Part shown: piece after piece, positions 42,172 to 50,323 of the stretch
Position numbering within the stretch: position 1 is the first letter of the stretch
How the letters are laid out: every line of letters begins with the position of its first letter
Source: Altererythrobacter ishigakiensis
GTDB taxonomy: Bacteria; Pseudomonadota; Alphaproteobacteria; Sphingomonadales; Sphingomonadaceae
Direction: 5' to 3'
DNA length: 64,000 nucleotides
Assembly: GCF_001663155.1 (NCBI RefSeq)
Contig: NZ_CP015963.1
Span: 1,884,001 to 1,948,000 of the forward strand
Position numbers and translations under genes: made by a program
The notes under the pieces: model-generated
Told to the model about the DNA's origin: nothing
Seen by the model: the letters and a program-made list of their open reading frames with translations, nothing else
Databases searched by the model: none

Positions 42172-42651
42172 ATGGCAATTTCGGTTGGTGACAAACTTCC
42201 AGAAGTAACTTTGGTCAAAGCGACCGAAAACGGACCTGAGCAAGTAAGCTCGTCGGAATATTTCGCCGGCAAAAAAGTGGCGCTATTTTCAGTGCCAGGT
42301 GCATTCACACCAACATGCTCTGCGCGTCACTTGCCCGGTTATGTTGAAAAAGCGGCTGAGCTCAAAGCCAAGGGTGTTGACGAAATTGCAGCAACCGCAG
42401 TCAATGATGCATTCGTGATGGGTGCCTGGAACAAGGCCGCTGGCTCTGAAGACATCACTATGCTGGCAGACGGCAACGGCGATTTTGCTGAAGCAGTCGG
42501 GCTCACCATGGACGGCTCCGGTTTTGGAATGGGCAAGCGCGGCCAGCGTTATTCGATGATTGTCGAAGACGGTGTGGTGAAAGAACTCAACGTCGAAGCC
42601 CCAGGTGACTTCTCTGTATCAAGCGCGGAGCACATGCTCGGCCAGCTTTGA
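42172..42651 (+). CDS. Peroxiredoxin, Prx5 type
   Basis: A 159-residue thiol peroxidase. The active site is VPGAFTPTCSARHLPGY with the peroxidatic cysteine C49; TCS with the Thr/Arg of the catalytic triad is conserved. The family reduces hydrogen peroxide and organic peroxides using glutathione, glutaredoxin or thioredoxin; there is no fused glutaredoxin domain here. It is a single gene with its own promoter, an upstream palindrome and a strong terminator. Confidence 0.93.
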   Translation: MAISVGDKLPEVTLVKATENGPEQVSSSEYFAGKKVALFSVPGAFTPTCSARHLPGYVEKAAELKAKGVDEIAATAVNDAFVMGAWNKAAGSEDITMLADGNGDFAEAVGLTMDGSGFGMGKRGQRYSMIVEDGVVKELNVEAPGDFSVSSAEHMLGQL

Positions 42652-42670
42652 ACTCGTCTGGACCAATAAG

Positions 42671-42710
42671 AACAAAGGGCGCCCGTTTTGGCGCCCTTTG
42701 TTCGTTTTCT
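42671..42710 (+). terminator. Rho-independent terminator of the peroxiredoxin gene
   Basis: AACAAAGGGCGCC (42671-42683) pairs perfectly with GGCGCCCTTTGTT (42690-42702), loop CGTTTT, followed by CGTTTTCT. The A-rich 5' arm makes it potentially bidirectional. Confidence 0.92.
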
Positions 42711-42942
42711 GGCCAAGAATCGGCGTTTCGCGCCTTAATTTGAGGTGAATATGATCGGTTCGCCGCAACTTGCGCGCTGATCACCCCCATTGGCGCCCTG
42801 TATAGCTGGGATTGTCCGGCTCGGACCATTAAGGCTCCTCCGCAAATTTTGATTAGGGGCTGGCCGACATAAATGTAGGCCATTTTCATTCAGGGTCGAC
42901 CGGTCAGACCAAACACAAAATACAAGCGGCCGGTATTGATTG
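42711..42942. other. Intergenic stretch without a recognisable gene
   Basis: Between the peroxiredoxin terminator and the ribosome site (AAGGAG) of the OmpA-like gene. No ORF with family features, tRNA or strong hairpin was seen. It presumably holds the promoter and a leader for the OmpA-like gene; I could not assign hexamers with confidence. Confidence 0.5.
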
Positions 42943-42955
42943 AAGGAGTACATTG

Positions 42956-43861
42956 ATGAAGGTCAATTCAAACGGATCAAAGGCGATGATTGCAATTGCA
43001 GCTTTCGCTTTACCCGCTTGGAGCGGAGCGGTTGCGCAAGAAGAGCCTGCGCAGTCGGAAGAAGTGCTAACAACCGTAATCGGCGTTGAAGGGCCGGAAA
43101 TTGAAGGTGTCATCACCGCTCGCAATGATGATCGTCTTCAGATCACTTCGGCGAACGGAACAACCACGACGGTCGCGGTAAATGATGAGACCCGCGTCCG
43201 CGGGACTGGCGGTTTCCTTGGTCTTGGCCGCAAATCGCTGGGTATCAATTCGTTATTGAATGGATTGCCGGTCAAGGTTGAAACCTGGCAATCTGGTGAG
43301 ACGCTGGTGGCAAGCGATATCCGTTTCAAGAATAGCGATCTTGAAACCGCAGCCATGATCCGCAACGGCACTGCACAGCAGTTTGCTGCACAAGGTGCGC
43401 GTATCGACAAAAACGAAGTCGGCGTTGAAGAGAACGCCCGCGCTGCAGAGGCACTTCGCGGTCGCTTGGGCGACATCGACCAGTACAACATAAAGGGCGT
43501 GACCAATGTCTACTTCGCCAGCGGTCGTTATCAGCTGTCAGGCGAAGCTCGTGAGAAACTGTGCGCAGCTGCAGCAGAAGCAGACGCGATCGAAAACTCG
43601 CTTCTTCTGGTTGTAGGTTATACCGACTCAACAGGTAGCTACGAAGTAAACCAGCGCTTGAGCGAACAACGGGCAGGTCGCGTAGTGAACTACCTCCAGC
43701 AGGAATGTTCGTGGAAGCCGTTCCGCATGCTGACGCCAACTGGAATGGCGGCATCTGACCCAACCGCCGATAACAGCACAGCGCAAGGTCGTGCACAGAA
43801 TCGGCGCGTTTCGGTGAATATTCTGGTGAGCAAAGCTCTCGACGGAATAGGCGACAGCTAG
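42956..43861 (+). CDS. OmpA-family outer-membrane/periplasmic protein
   Basis: A 301-residue exported protein. Signal peptide about 1-27 (MIAIAAFALPAWSGAVAQ), a beta-rich middle (residues 45-125: IEGVITARNDDRLQITSANG), a short helical linker, and a C-terminal OmpA domain from about 180 with NVYFASGRYQLSGEA, VVGYTDSTGSYEVN, LSEQRAGRVVNYL and GRAQNRRVSV, which binds peptidoglycan. There is no eight-stranded barrel. ATG 42956 lies 7 bases after AAGGAG and is preferred to TTG 42953. It has its own terminator. Confidence 0.88.
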   Translation: MKVNSNGSKAMIAIAAFALPAWSGAVAQEEPAQSEEVLTTVIGVEGPEIEGVITARNDDRLQITSANGTTTTVAVNDETRVRGTGGFLGLGRKSLGINSLLNGLPVKVETWQSGETLVASDIRFKNSDLETAAMIRNGTAQQFAAQGARIDKNEVGVEENARAAEALRGRLGDIDQYNIKGVTNVYFASGRYQLSGEAREKLCAAAAEADAIENSLLLVVGYTDSTGSYEVNQRLSEQRAGRVVNYLQQECSWKPFRMLTPTGMAASDPTADNSTAQGRAQNRRVSVNILVSKALDGIGDS

Positions 43862-43887
43862 TTCCCACTGGGACATGAATTCAGTTC

Positions 43888-43920
43888 GAAAGGGTGCTAA
43901 TTTCGGCACCCTTTCTTTTT
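43888..43920 (+). terminator. Rho-independent terminator of the OmpA-like gene
   Basis: GAAAGGGTGC (43888-43897) pairs with GCACCCTTTC (43906-43915), loop of 8 bases, followed by TTTTT. Confidence 0.92.
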
Positions 43921-43984
43921 GCGCGTTTGACACAGGCTGAAAAGGCACATCATAGGCATCCCAAACAAAGTTCAGGGGACTGCA

Positions 43985-45361
43985 ATGTATCTACGTCGCT
44001 CATTTCAGGCGTTGGCAATCGCAACCGTGGGCATCGCAGCCGGGCCCACCGTGGCAAGCACGACTTCAATCGGCAAAATACCCATGTCTGAAACTGAGCA
44101 AACGTCCCCGCCCCTGCCAGACATCCTTTCAATGCGCGAACGCGCAAAGGTGATTAACCGTATCCTTGCTGAGAGGCTCGACACGGTAATTCCACAGATC
44201 ATGCGTGAAGAAGATGTCGACCTGTGGCTGCTCATGTCCCGCGAATATTTCGAAGAACCGGTAGTCAGAAGCATGCTCGACGCAAAGAGCATGGCCGCGC
44301 GCCGGCGCACTATTTTGATATTCTACAACCCGGGCGATGGGCAACCGATCGAGCGTTTGACAGTCAGCCGCTATGGCCTTGCTGGATTGTTCGAGCCGTC
44401 ATGGGATCCCGATGATCAACCCAATCAATGGAAGGCCGTTGCGAACATCATCGCTCAAAGAGATCCCACAAAGATCGCAATCAATTTCTCGGACACAACA
44501 GCTTTTGGCGACGGTATGACACTCAGCCAGTTTCGTGCGATGTCCCGCGAGTTGCCGTCTGAACTGCGTGAACGGATTGTTTCAGGGGAAACCCTATCTG
44601 TGCGTTGGTTGGAAACCCGCATTCCAGCAGAGATCGAGATTTATCCAGGTATAGTGCGTATAGCGCATTCTTTGATCGGTGAAGCTTTCTCCCGCAAAGT
44701 CATCACGCCCGGCAAAACCACGGCTGCGGATGTTCAATGGTGGTATCGCGAAAAGCTCGCCAGCCTCGGCGTTTCTCCATGGTTTCATCCATCGGTGGGG
44801 ATCCAGCGTCAGGGCGAAGAAGACATGCTTCGCGGAGATATCGTTATCCAACCCGGTGATCTGCTTTGGACCGACTTTGGTATCACTTACTTACGGCTCA
44901 ACACCGATACGCAACATCTGGCTTACGTCTTGAAGCCCGGAGAAACTGAAGCGCCGGAAGGCCTGCGGCAAGGCCTGAAGAACACGAATCGCACCCAGGA
45001 TATTCTGATCGCGAACTTTCGCATGGGTGATAGCGGGAATGAAGTACTAGCTCGTGCGCGGGCTCAGGCCATTTCAGAAGGTCTCGATCCATCGATCTAT
45101 TCGCATCCCATTGGCAGCCATGGCCACGGCGCAGGAACAGCGATCGGTTTTTGGGATAATCAAGATGGCGATCCCCGTGGCGAGTATCGCATACGTCCCA
45201 AGACGGCCTGGTCGATCGAGCTGACGACCTATAGCGAAGTTCCTGAATGGGACGGACAACGTGTAGACTTCAGATCAGAAGAGGACGCCTATTTTGACGG
45301 TGAAACAGTCCGGTATCTGGACGGACGTCAGACAGAAATTACATTAATATCATCAGACTAA
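43985..45361 (+). CDS. Secreted M24-family (Xaa-Pro aminopeptidase-like) metallopeptidase
   Basis: A 458-residue protein with a signal peptide (LRRSFQALAIATVGIAAGPT, then VAS) and a creatinase N-domain followed by a pita-bread fold. Likely metal ligands are all present: WTDFG and the aspartate 11 residues on in LNTDTQH, the histidine in SHGHGAG, the glutamate in WSIELTTYSE and another in FRSEEDAYFDG. That suggests an active aminopeptidase in the periplasm. The substrate is unknown, though proline-containing peptides are usual. Confidence 0.87.
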   Translation: MYLRRSFQALAIATVGIAAGPTVASTTSIGKIPMSETEQTSPPLPDILSMRERAKVINRILAERLDTVIPQIMREEDVDLWLLMSREYFEEPVVRSMLDAKSMAARRRTILIFYNPGDGQPIERLTVSRYGLAGLFEPSWDPDDQPNQWKAVANIIAQRDPTKIAINFSDTTAFGDGMTLSQFRAMSRELPSELRERIVSGETLSVRWLETRIPAEIEIYPGIVRIAHSLIGEAFSRKVITPGKTTAADVQWWYREKLASLGVSPWFHPSVGIQRQGEEDMLRGDIVIQPGDLLWTDFGITYLRLNTDTQHLAYVLKPGETEAPEGLRQGLKNTNRTQDILIANFRMGDSGNEVLARARAQAISEGLDPSIYSHPIGSHGHGAGTAIGFWDNQDGDPRGEYRIRPKTAWSIELTTYSEVPEWDGQRVDFRSEEDAYFDGETVRYLDGRQTEITLISSD

Positions 45362-45396
45362 AACTGGTTCCTAGGAGCAAACCTCAGCCCAAACAA

Positions 45397-46092
45397 CTAC
45401 ATCAAAGGGAAGGGATATCCCCAGGTCCCGAGCAAGGTCCTGCTTGTCTCAATGCTCATTCCGTAGCCAAAGAAGTATATCTTTGAGACAGTTAGTGCGT
45501 TTGCGGTGCCATGCGCGATCATGGCGGGCAATAACTTGCAACCACATGCCACGTATGTGAGGCCGAAAAAAAGCCCTGCGATCCCGGTCAATATTTGCCC
45601 AACAACACCTTGGTTCACATGGCCAAATCCAAACAACACCGCGATCAGGACAACAAGAACCCAAGCCCAGCGTTTTCCGAGCAATTGTGCACCCCAGCCA
45701 ATCAGGAAGCCGCGGAAAAGAATCTCTTCCAATATCCCTCCCAGCAAGATGCCCTTGAGCATCCATTCAACGTAAACGCCAAATTCCTGATCAAGACCCT
45801 CTAATTGAGTGGCGTTCAGCTTGGTGCCGGTGGCCTCCTCGAGAACCGGGGTCAGCGGAAAATCTATCGCAAAGACGACTACTCCAACCGCAAGCCCAAT
45901 AGCGATCGATACAGGGACGCTTTTGTAGACCCATTGGAATGTAGCCTGACGCGAAGCCTTGATGAACACGAGTGCCAGAAACGTGAATCCCAACCACAGC
46001 ATTTCAGCTAAGTCGGTCACGAAGAAGAGAGGCAGCAAAGCGGCAAGCCAAGCGCACAGCATTCCCCTGCTGGTCTGAAGCCAGGCTTTCAT
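45397..46092 (-). CDS. CPBP-family intramembrane protease
   Basis: A 231-residue membrane protein with about seven helices and the CPBP/Abi motifs: EEILFRGFLIG (EExxxR), then FGFGHVNQG and a later ACGCKLLPAMIAHGTANAL with histidine. Relatives are Rce1-like proteases, some linked to bacteriocin immunity or processing. It is divergent from a PadR-type regulator, with a 100-base shared region containing an inverted repeat, so regulation by that protein is plausible. Confidence 0.87.
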   Translation of the reverse strand: MKAWLQTSRGMLCAWLAALLPLFFVTDLAEMLWLGFTFLALVFIKASRQATFQWVYKSVPVSIAIGLAVGVVVFAIDFPLTPVLEEATGTKLNATQLEGLDQEFGVYVEWMLKGILLGGILEEILFRGFLIGWGAQLLGKRWAWVLVVLIAVLFGFGHVNQGVVGQILTGIAGLFFGLTYVACGCKLLPAMIAHGTANALTVSKIYFFGYGMSIETSRTLLGTWGYPFPLM

Positions 46093-46127
46093 TTAAACAT
46101 TCCCTACGCTAGTGGCACGAATTAGTG

Positions 46128-46153
46128 CGATTAGGACTATTTAATACTAATCG
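46128..46153. promoter_or_regulatory. Inverted repeat between CPBP and padR genes
   Basis: CGATTAG (46128-46134) and CTAATCG (46147-46153) form perfect 7-base arms around an AT-rich 12-base spacer (GACTATTTAATA). The total span of 26 bases fits binding of a winged-helix dimer. It is 35 bases before the CPBP start and 39 before padR, so it could control both. Confidence 0.5.
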
Positions 46154-46192
46154 AACTATTTTGAAGCGATTGTCAACGGGGAATTTTGCGAC

Positions 46193-46723
46193 ATGCTGTC
46201 GGAATTGGAAGGAGCTGTGCTTAGCGTAATTGCGCGCAAGCAGCCACTAACCGCCTACGCAGTACGCAAGGAATTCGAGGCTTCGGCAACTCACAGTTGG
46301 AGCGCGAGCGCCGGTGCCATCTACCCTCTCGTTCGAAGGTTGGTCAAAGGCGGGCTGATAAAGGAAAACCTCGACGCCGAAGATGCCAGAGGAACTCGAA
46401 AACTGGAACTCACCACCGATGGCAATCAGGCGCTAGGTAATTGGGTGTTGGAAAGTCGGGCACATGTCCTTGCAGCCGGCCCTGATCCGATCCGGACGCG
46501 TAGCTTTGCTTTGTCAGCAATTCCACCACAATTGCGTATCAAGGCACTTCAAGATTGGCGAACAGCAACCATTGAAAGACTGGAAGCCACCATTGAGCAG
46601 ATTGCCCGCTTTGACGCCGATGGCGACATTGTTGCCGCAATGGCGACGAGAGGCGGAGAACTGGAAGAGAGGGCGCGTATTCAGTGGATAGACGAAATGA
46701 TCGAACGAATGCGCGCTCGCTAA
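46193..46723 (+). CDS. PadR-family transcriptional regulator
   Basis: A 176-residue repressor-type protein. N-terminal winged helix at about 1-75: LEGAVLSVIARKQPLTAYAV, then SAGAIYPLVRRLVKGGLIKE with the recognition helix and wing, as in PadR. The C-terminal half is helical (IKALQDWRTATIERLEATIE), suited to dimerisation. Divergent from the CPBP protease gene; the inverted repeat at 46128-46153 is a likely operator. The inducer is unknown. Confidence 0.88.
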   Translation: MLSELEGAVLSVIARKQPLTAYAVRKEFEASATHSWSASAGAIYPLVRRLVKGGLIKENLDAEDARGTRKLELTTDGNQALGNWVLESRAHVLAAGPDPIRTRSFALSAIPPQLRIKALQDWRTATIERLEATIEQIARFDADGDIVAAMATRGGELEERARIQWIDEMIERMRAR

Positions 46724-46726
46724 GGT

Positions 46727-47350
46727 TTAATATCCCATCAGGCTCATCACTTCCTTACGGCTGCGATGATCTTCAAGAAAACAGCCCATCATCCGGCTGG
46801 TGAGCATTTCAACTTCGTGCACCTTTACACCGCGGCCGGTCATGCAACCGTGCTCTGCCTCAATAACAACGGCGACGCCGCGCGGTTCAAGATTCTGCCA
46901 AATGCAGTCCGCAACTTCAGCCGTCAGGCGCTCTTGCACCTGAAGCCGGTTTGCAAAACCATGCAGGACGCGGGCTAGCTTTGAGATGCCGACAACCTTT
47001 TTGTCCGGAAGGTAAGCAATATGCGCCTTGCCGGTGATTGGTGCCATGTGGTGCTCACAATGCGATTGGAACGGAATGTCTTTCAGCAGGACAATCTCAT
47101 CATAGCCGCCGACCTCTTCGAAAATGCGGCTGAGATGAACCGCAGGATCACTTTGATATCCCTGACAATATTCAAGCCAAGCCCGCCCCACCCGTTTCGG
47201 GGTGTCGACCAAGCCTTCACGCTCAGGGTCGTCACCTGTCCAACGAATCAAGGTTCGAATGGCTTCCTGGACATCTTCCGGCACATCAGGCTTGTTCAAG
47301 GGATTCTCCGGGTCAAACTCAGCGTGATCATGCACGTTCATGTAGTTCAT
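46727..47350 (-). CDS. folE: GTP cyclohydrolase I
   Basis: A 207-residue enzyme turning GTP into 7,8-dihydroneopterin triphosphate, the first step of folate synthesis. Zinc and active-site residues lie in FQSHCEHHMAPITGKAHIAY and in EAEHGCMTGRGVK. ATG 47350 (MNYMNVHDHAEFDPENPL) was chosen; the frame is open to 47641 but runs across the tRNA-Arg. Convergent with padR, stops 3 bases apart. Confidence 0.96.
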   Translation of the reverse strand: MNYMNVHDHAEFDPENPLNKPDVPEDVQEAIRTLIRWTGDDPEREGLVDTPKRVGRAWLEYCQGYQSDPAVHLSRIFEEVGGYDEIVLLKDIPFQSHCEHHMAPITGKAHIAYLPDKKVVGISKLARVLHGFANRLQVQERLTAEVADCIWQNLEPRGVAVVIEAEHGCMTGRGVKVHEVEMLTSRMMGCFLEDHRSRKEVMSLMGY

Positions 47351-47483
47351 GGCTATTTCTTTCCGACCTTTGTCATTCGGGATTGGAGCACTGTGCACTG
47401 AGTCCAGCCCATTATGCCGTGCTTTGAATCGCGAAGCGCGAAACCCAACTGGGCTTGGTGGTAGAATGTCTATGGGCCCAAAA

Positions 47484-47497
47484 CGTTCCGTAGAACG
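47484..47497. repeat. Short palindrome in the folE leader region
   Basis: CGTTC, CGTA, GAACG: perfect 5-base arms, 134 bases upstream of folE. It is a possible operator, or chance. It is not the alphaproteobacterial LexA box, which is a direct repeat of GTTC. Confidence 0.25.
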
Positions 47498-47509
47498 CTG
47501 TCTCGCCAA

Positions 47510-47546
47510 CAAAAAAGGGACCGACCCAATGGCCGGTCCCTTTTTA
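47510..47546 (-). terminator. Terminator after tRNA-Arg
   Basis: GGGACCG (47517-47523) pairs with CGGTCCC (47534-47540), extended by A-runs and T-runs on both sides, so it can work in either direction. On the minus strand it lies directly after the tRNA-Arg CCA. Confidence 0.85.
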
Positions 47547-47623
47547 TGGCGCGCCAGGAAGGATTCGAACCTCCGACCGCCTGATTCGTAGTCAGGTACT
47601 CTATCCAGCTGAGCTACTGGCGC
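47547..47623 (-). tRNA. tRNA-Arg (ACG)
   Basis: A 77-base cloverleaf on the minus strand: acceptor GCGCCAG with CTGGCGC, D-arm GCTCAGCTGGATAGAGT, anticodon loop CTACGAA with ACG (A34 read as inosine), T-loop TTCGAAT, discriminator G, encoded CCA. Confidence 0.97.
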
Positions 47624-47636
47624 GCGGGAGACGCGG

Positions 47637-47665
47637 CACATAAGGGGGCTTTACCGGCTTTGCAA
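47637..47665 (-). promoter_or_regulatory. Promoter of tRNA-Arg
   Basis: On the minus strand TTGCAA (47665-47660), 17 bases, TATGTG (47642-47637), ending 14 bases before the tRNA 5' end. Confidence 0.55.
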
Positions 47666-47669
47666 TCCC

Positions 47670-48071
47670 TTATCGGGGCAAATCTGCAAAGAGTTGTTTT
47701 GCCAACTCGACATCCAAAGGTGGTTTCGGCAGTTTTCTGATCTCAGCGGGCTCGAACCAGTTAATCTGCCCGCCCTCTAACGCTTGAGGTTCTCCTAACC
47801 AATCTCGGCTTGTGTAAAGCTGGATTACAATCCGGATCTGTCCTGATGGTGAGGTCTCTTTTGCTTTCGCGACCGGTTCTGGTGTGTCGATCACTATCGT
47901 AATGCCAAGTTCTTCGCGAAGCTCACGAATCAAGGCTTCTGGCGGTTTTTCAGCAGCTTCGACCTTCCCGCCAGGAAACTCCCAAAGCCCGCCATGTTGC
48001 TTTCCTTCAGGCCTCCTGTGCATCAGCCAAAGCCCATCAGAACGCCTTAGCGCGCCCGCCACTACCAGCAT
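47670..48071 (-). CDS. mutT: MutT-type Nudix hydrolase (8-oxo-dGTP diphosphatase)
   Basis: A 133-residue Nudix protein. The Nudix box starts at GGKVEAAEKPPEALIRE and continues LREELGI, matching GX5EX7REUXEEXGU. HRRPEGKQHGGLWEFPGGK is the usual MutT approach to the box. It removes oxidised nucleotides before they enter DNA. ATG 48071 (MLVVAGALRRSDG) fits the family start; a GTG at 48113 would add 14 residues of low similarity, and neither start has a strong ribosome site. Confidence 0.88.
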   Translation of the reverse strand: MLVVAGALRRSDGLWLMHRRPEGKQHGGLWEFPGGKVEAAEKPPEALIRELREELGITIVIDTPEPVAKAKETSPSGQIRIVIQLYTSRDWLGEPQALEGGQINWFEPAEIRKLPKPPLDVELAKQLFADLPR

Positions 48072-48173
48072 CGCTGTCGGATTTTTTTCCAAACTCGGGT
48101 TCCCTCTCAACACTTTCTTAACACCCTGAGGCGCAGAAGGTTCTCATCAGGACGTAAACACAGGGGTTTGTCC

Positions 48174-48359
48174 ATGAAATTGCCGATCTTCCTTAAGCGT
48201 ATCGGGAGCGACAATTCCGGGGCAACCGCTGTTGAGTACGGCCTGATCGTGAGTTTGATCGTAATCGCTTCTATGGGGGCATTCGGTTCGGTTGCGGACG
48301 AGAATGCGCGGATGTGGAACACGGTTGAATCTGCGATGGCGGAGGTTGGTTCAAGGTAA
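48174..48359 (+). CDS. Flp-type IVb pilin, first copy
   Basis: A 61-residue prepilin: a 16-residue leader ending SDNSG, cleavage before ATAVEYGLIVSLIVIASMGA with the invariant E5 and Y6, then a short polar tail. The mature pilin is about 45 residues. Flp pilins are assembled by the Tad/Cpa machinery and mediate surface attachment. ATG 48174 was preferred to the TTG 6 bases earlier. No tad gene is in this window. A second, different pilin follows after 117 bases. Confidence 0.87.
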   Translation: MKLPIFLKRIGSDNSGATAVEYGLIVSLIVIASMGAFGSVADENARMWNTVESAMAEVGSR

Positions 48360-48476
48360 CCATTTTGAAAGCATCCGATTTAGGATTTTTTCAAGAGCTG
48401 TGAACTAAACCTCTGCTCGTTCGGTCGGGTTTCTCGATCGGACACGGGTACCGAAGACTGAACCAGGAGACTACCA

Positions 48477-48644
48477 ATGACTTTCATCAACAAGTTCTTT
48501 CGTAACGAAGAAGGCGCAACGGCTATCGAATACGGCCTGATCGCTGCTCTGATCGCAGTTGCAGCGATCACTGCAATGGGCGCTGTAGGTGACCAGCTGA
48601 ACAACACCTTCACCGAAGTTTCGACCGAAATGGCTGGTGCGTAA
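48477..48644 (+). CDS. Flp-type IVb pilin, second copy
   Basis: A 55-residue prepilin: leader MTFINKFFRNEEG (13), then ATAIEYGLIAALIAVAAITA with E5 and Y6, and a tail GDQLNNTFTEVSTEMAGA. The mature form is about 42 residues. A good AGGAG site stands 6 bases before the ATG, stronger than that of the first copy, and a terminator follows, so this is probably the major pilin. The two copies share the ATA(V/I)EYGLI core but differ elsewhere. Confidence 0.9.
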   Translation: MTFINKFFRNEEGATAIEYGLIAALIAVAAITAMGAVGDQLNNTFTEVSTEMAGA

Positions 48645-48670
48645 GAGCCACTCGGCTTTACCTAAAAGCG

Positions 48671-48703
48671 AAGCGGCGGGGATTTCCCCGCCGCTTTTCT
48701 TTT
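48671..48703 (+). terminator. Rho-independent terminator of the pilin genes
   Basis: AAGCGGCGGGG (48671-48681) pairs perfectly with CCCCGCCGCTT (48686-48696), loop ATTT, followed by TTCTTTT. It lies between the pilin genes and the convergent M48 gene. Confidence 0.93.
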
Positions 48704-48731
48704 GCATCCCTGAATTATTACGGTGTGAGAA

Positions 48732-50207
48732 TTAGCGCGTCTTGACCACCAGCTTGACCTTCTGGCCAGCCTGCAACTGATCACTGCTGCCCAGAGCATT
48801 CAAAACGCGAAAACGGGCCTCTTTCTCATCGTCGAACGCCATGCGCTGCGCAAGAGTGGCGACCGATTCGCCGCGCCGAACGGAAACCACATCGATCCGC
48901 CGCGGAACAACACTTGCGGCCTCAGATGATGAGACCCTGCGCATTGATCGAAACATTTCATCAAAGATGCCTGCTCTTCCCGCAGGTGCTATTGCCTGAA
49001 AATGATATGCGCGATTGCTGGCAAACTCATAAGCAAAGACGACGACATCCACCTGACTATTGCCATTATTCACGCGCGTGATCCCGAAAGCTGCAGGAAT
49101 CCCGTTTACCGTAGTGCGCTCTAGCGTCTGTGGTGCCAGCGGCTGCTGACCACCAAGCGTTGCGAATTGTTGGCGCACATAGTTTTCAAGGCTGCCGTCG
49201 TACGGAGCAAGTGTCATTTGCGCTTTGCCCGATTGGCCATTGATCGTCACCGCTCTTGTACCGTTGACCATGTAAAAGCCCTGCGGAGCAGCGAACGCCA
49301 ATCGCAACACAGGATGAACAAAATTACTGCCGTCAATAATGCCCTGATCCGGGTCATCGCCATACAGCAGTCCGTCGATACGGGTCAGGAAAGCATCGCG
49401 ATTGGTAACTGTCCCGGGCAGCCCCTCGGCCTTTGCCAGCGCGGTGCGTACACGGCTTGCAGGGTCAGGATGAGTTGACGCCCATGCAGGCGGCCGCGCG
49501 TCGCCACGGCCCTGTAATCTAGCGTCCAGAGAGTTCTGCGCCGCAAGGCTTGCGAGCACTGTTCCCATTGCACGCGGGTCATAGCCTGCCGAAGTGAGAT
49601 ACTGAATTCCCAGATCGTCAGCCTGCAGTTCCTGGCTACGCGAAAATTTGAGTGTAAGAAGTTGAGAGCCTTGCAAAGCACTACGGCTGAGAAGATTGCC
49701 AATCTCGCTATTGCCGAGCAGCACGTTAGAAAGGATCGCGGCGAAAACACCGCCAAGTTGGTTCTGCTGAGCCGCGCGCTGCCTACGCTGAGAGTGGCGG
49801 GCTGCGACATGAGCTACCTCGTGCCCCATTACGCCTGCCAGCTCGGCTTCATTGTTCATCAATCCGACCAGTTGGCGCGTGGTATAAACATAGCCGCCTG
49901 GGACAGCGAACGCATTATTGACCGAGCTGTTAAGCAACGAAACCGTGAAGCTGTCGCGCGCATTTCCGAGGCCCGACTGAACTGCGACATTCTTGGTTAC
50001 TTGTTCAACGTAGTCCGCTTGCGGGCCTGTCATGGCCCCGCCAAATTCGGCTAGCAATTGCGGGTGGTACTCCGCGCCTTGTTGCGCCTCTTGCTGTGTG
50101 ATCGGAGCCGATGCGCTTGGAATGGGCCCTCCGCCGATACAACCGGTTAGTAGCAGACTTAACGATCCGGCGGTCGTGAGAGCAAATGCCTTGCGCGAAA
50201 AAGCCAT
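48732..50207 (-). CDS. M48-family metalloprotease lipoprotein with LysM-like C-terminus
   Basis: A 491-residue exported protein. The lipobox LLLTGC puts the lipidated cysteine at C23. The zinc motif is MGHEVAHVAARH with H129, E130 and H133; the third ligand lies in SRSQELQADDLG. This is the BepA/LoiP-like branch, which guards outer-membrane protein assembly. The last 55 residues (IDVVSVRRGESVATLAQRMA, then LQAGQKVKLVV) look like a LysM or similar cell-wall domain. Between the two lies a separate beta-rich domain, about 290-420. Confidence 0.87.
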   Translation of the reverse strand: MAFSRKAFALTTAGSLSLLLTGCIGGGPIPSASAPITQQEAQQGAEYHPQLLAEFGGAMTGPQADYVEQVTKNVAVQSGLGNARDSFTVSLLNSSVNNAFAVPGGYVYTTRQLVGLMNNEAELAGVMGHEVAHVAARHSQRRQRAAQQNQLGGVFAAILSNVLLGNSEIGNLLSRSALQGSQLLTLKFSRSQELQADDLGIQYLTSAGYDPRAMGTVLASLAAQNSLDARLQGRGDARPPAWASTHPDPASRVRTALAKAEGLPGTVTNRDAFLTRIDGLLYGDDPDQGIIDGSNFVHPVLRLAFAAPQGFYMVNGTRAVTINGQSGKAQMTLAPYDGSLENYVRQQFATLGGQQPLAPQTLERTTVNGIPAAFGITRVNNGNSQVDVVVFAYEFASNRAYHFQAIAPAGRAGIFDEMFRSMRRVSSSEAASVVPRRIDVVSVRRGESVATLAQRMAFDDEKEARFRVLNALGSSDQLQAGQKVKLVVKTR

Positions 50208-50323
50208 GAATTTTCTCCGTTTGACTAGCCAGAAACGCGCCTCTGTGCGCTGTAGTTGGCGAACGAATCATCGCCCATTACAGCGCTCGCTGCAAGAGCG
50301 ATCAGCCGCTGCTTTGGCGCAGT

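Noticed and set aside
46727..47641. A long folE reading from 47641
   Set aside because: It would run through tRNA-Arg and its terminator. The family start is at 47350.
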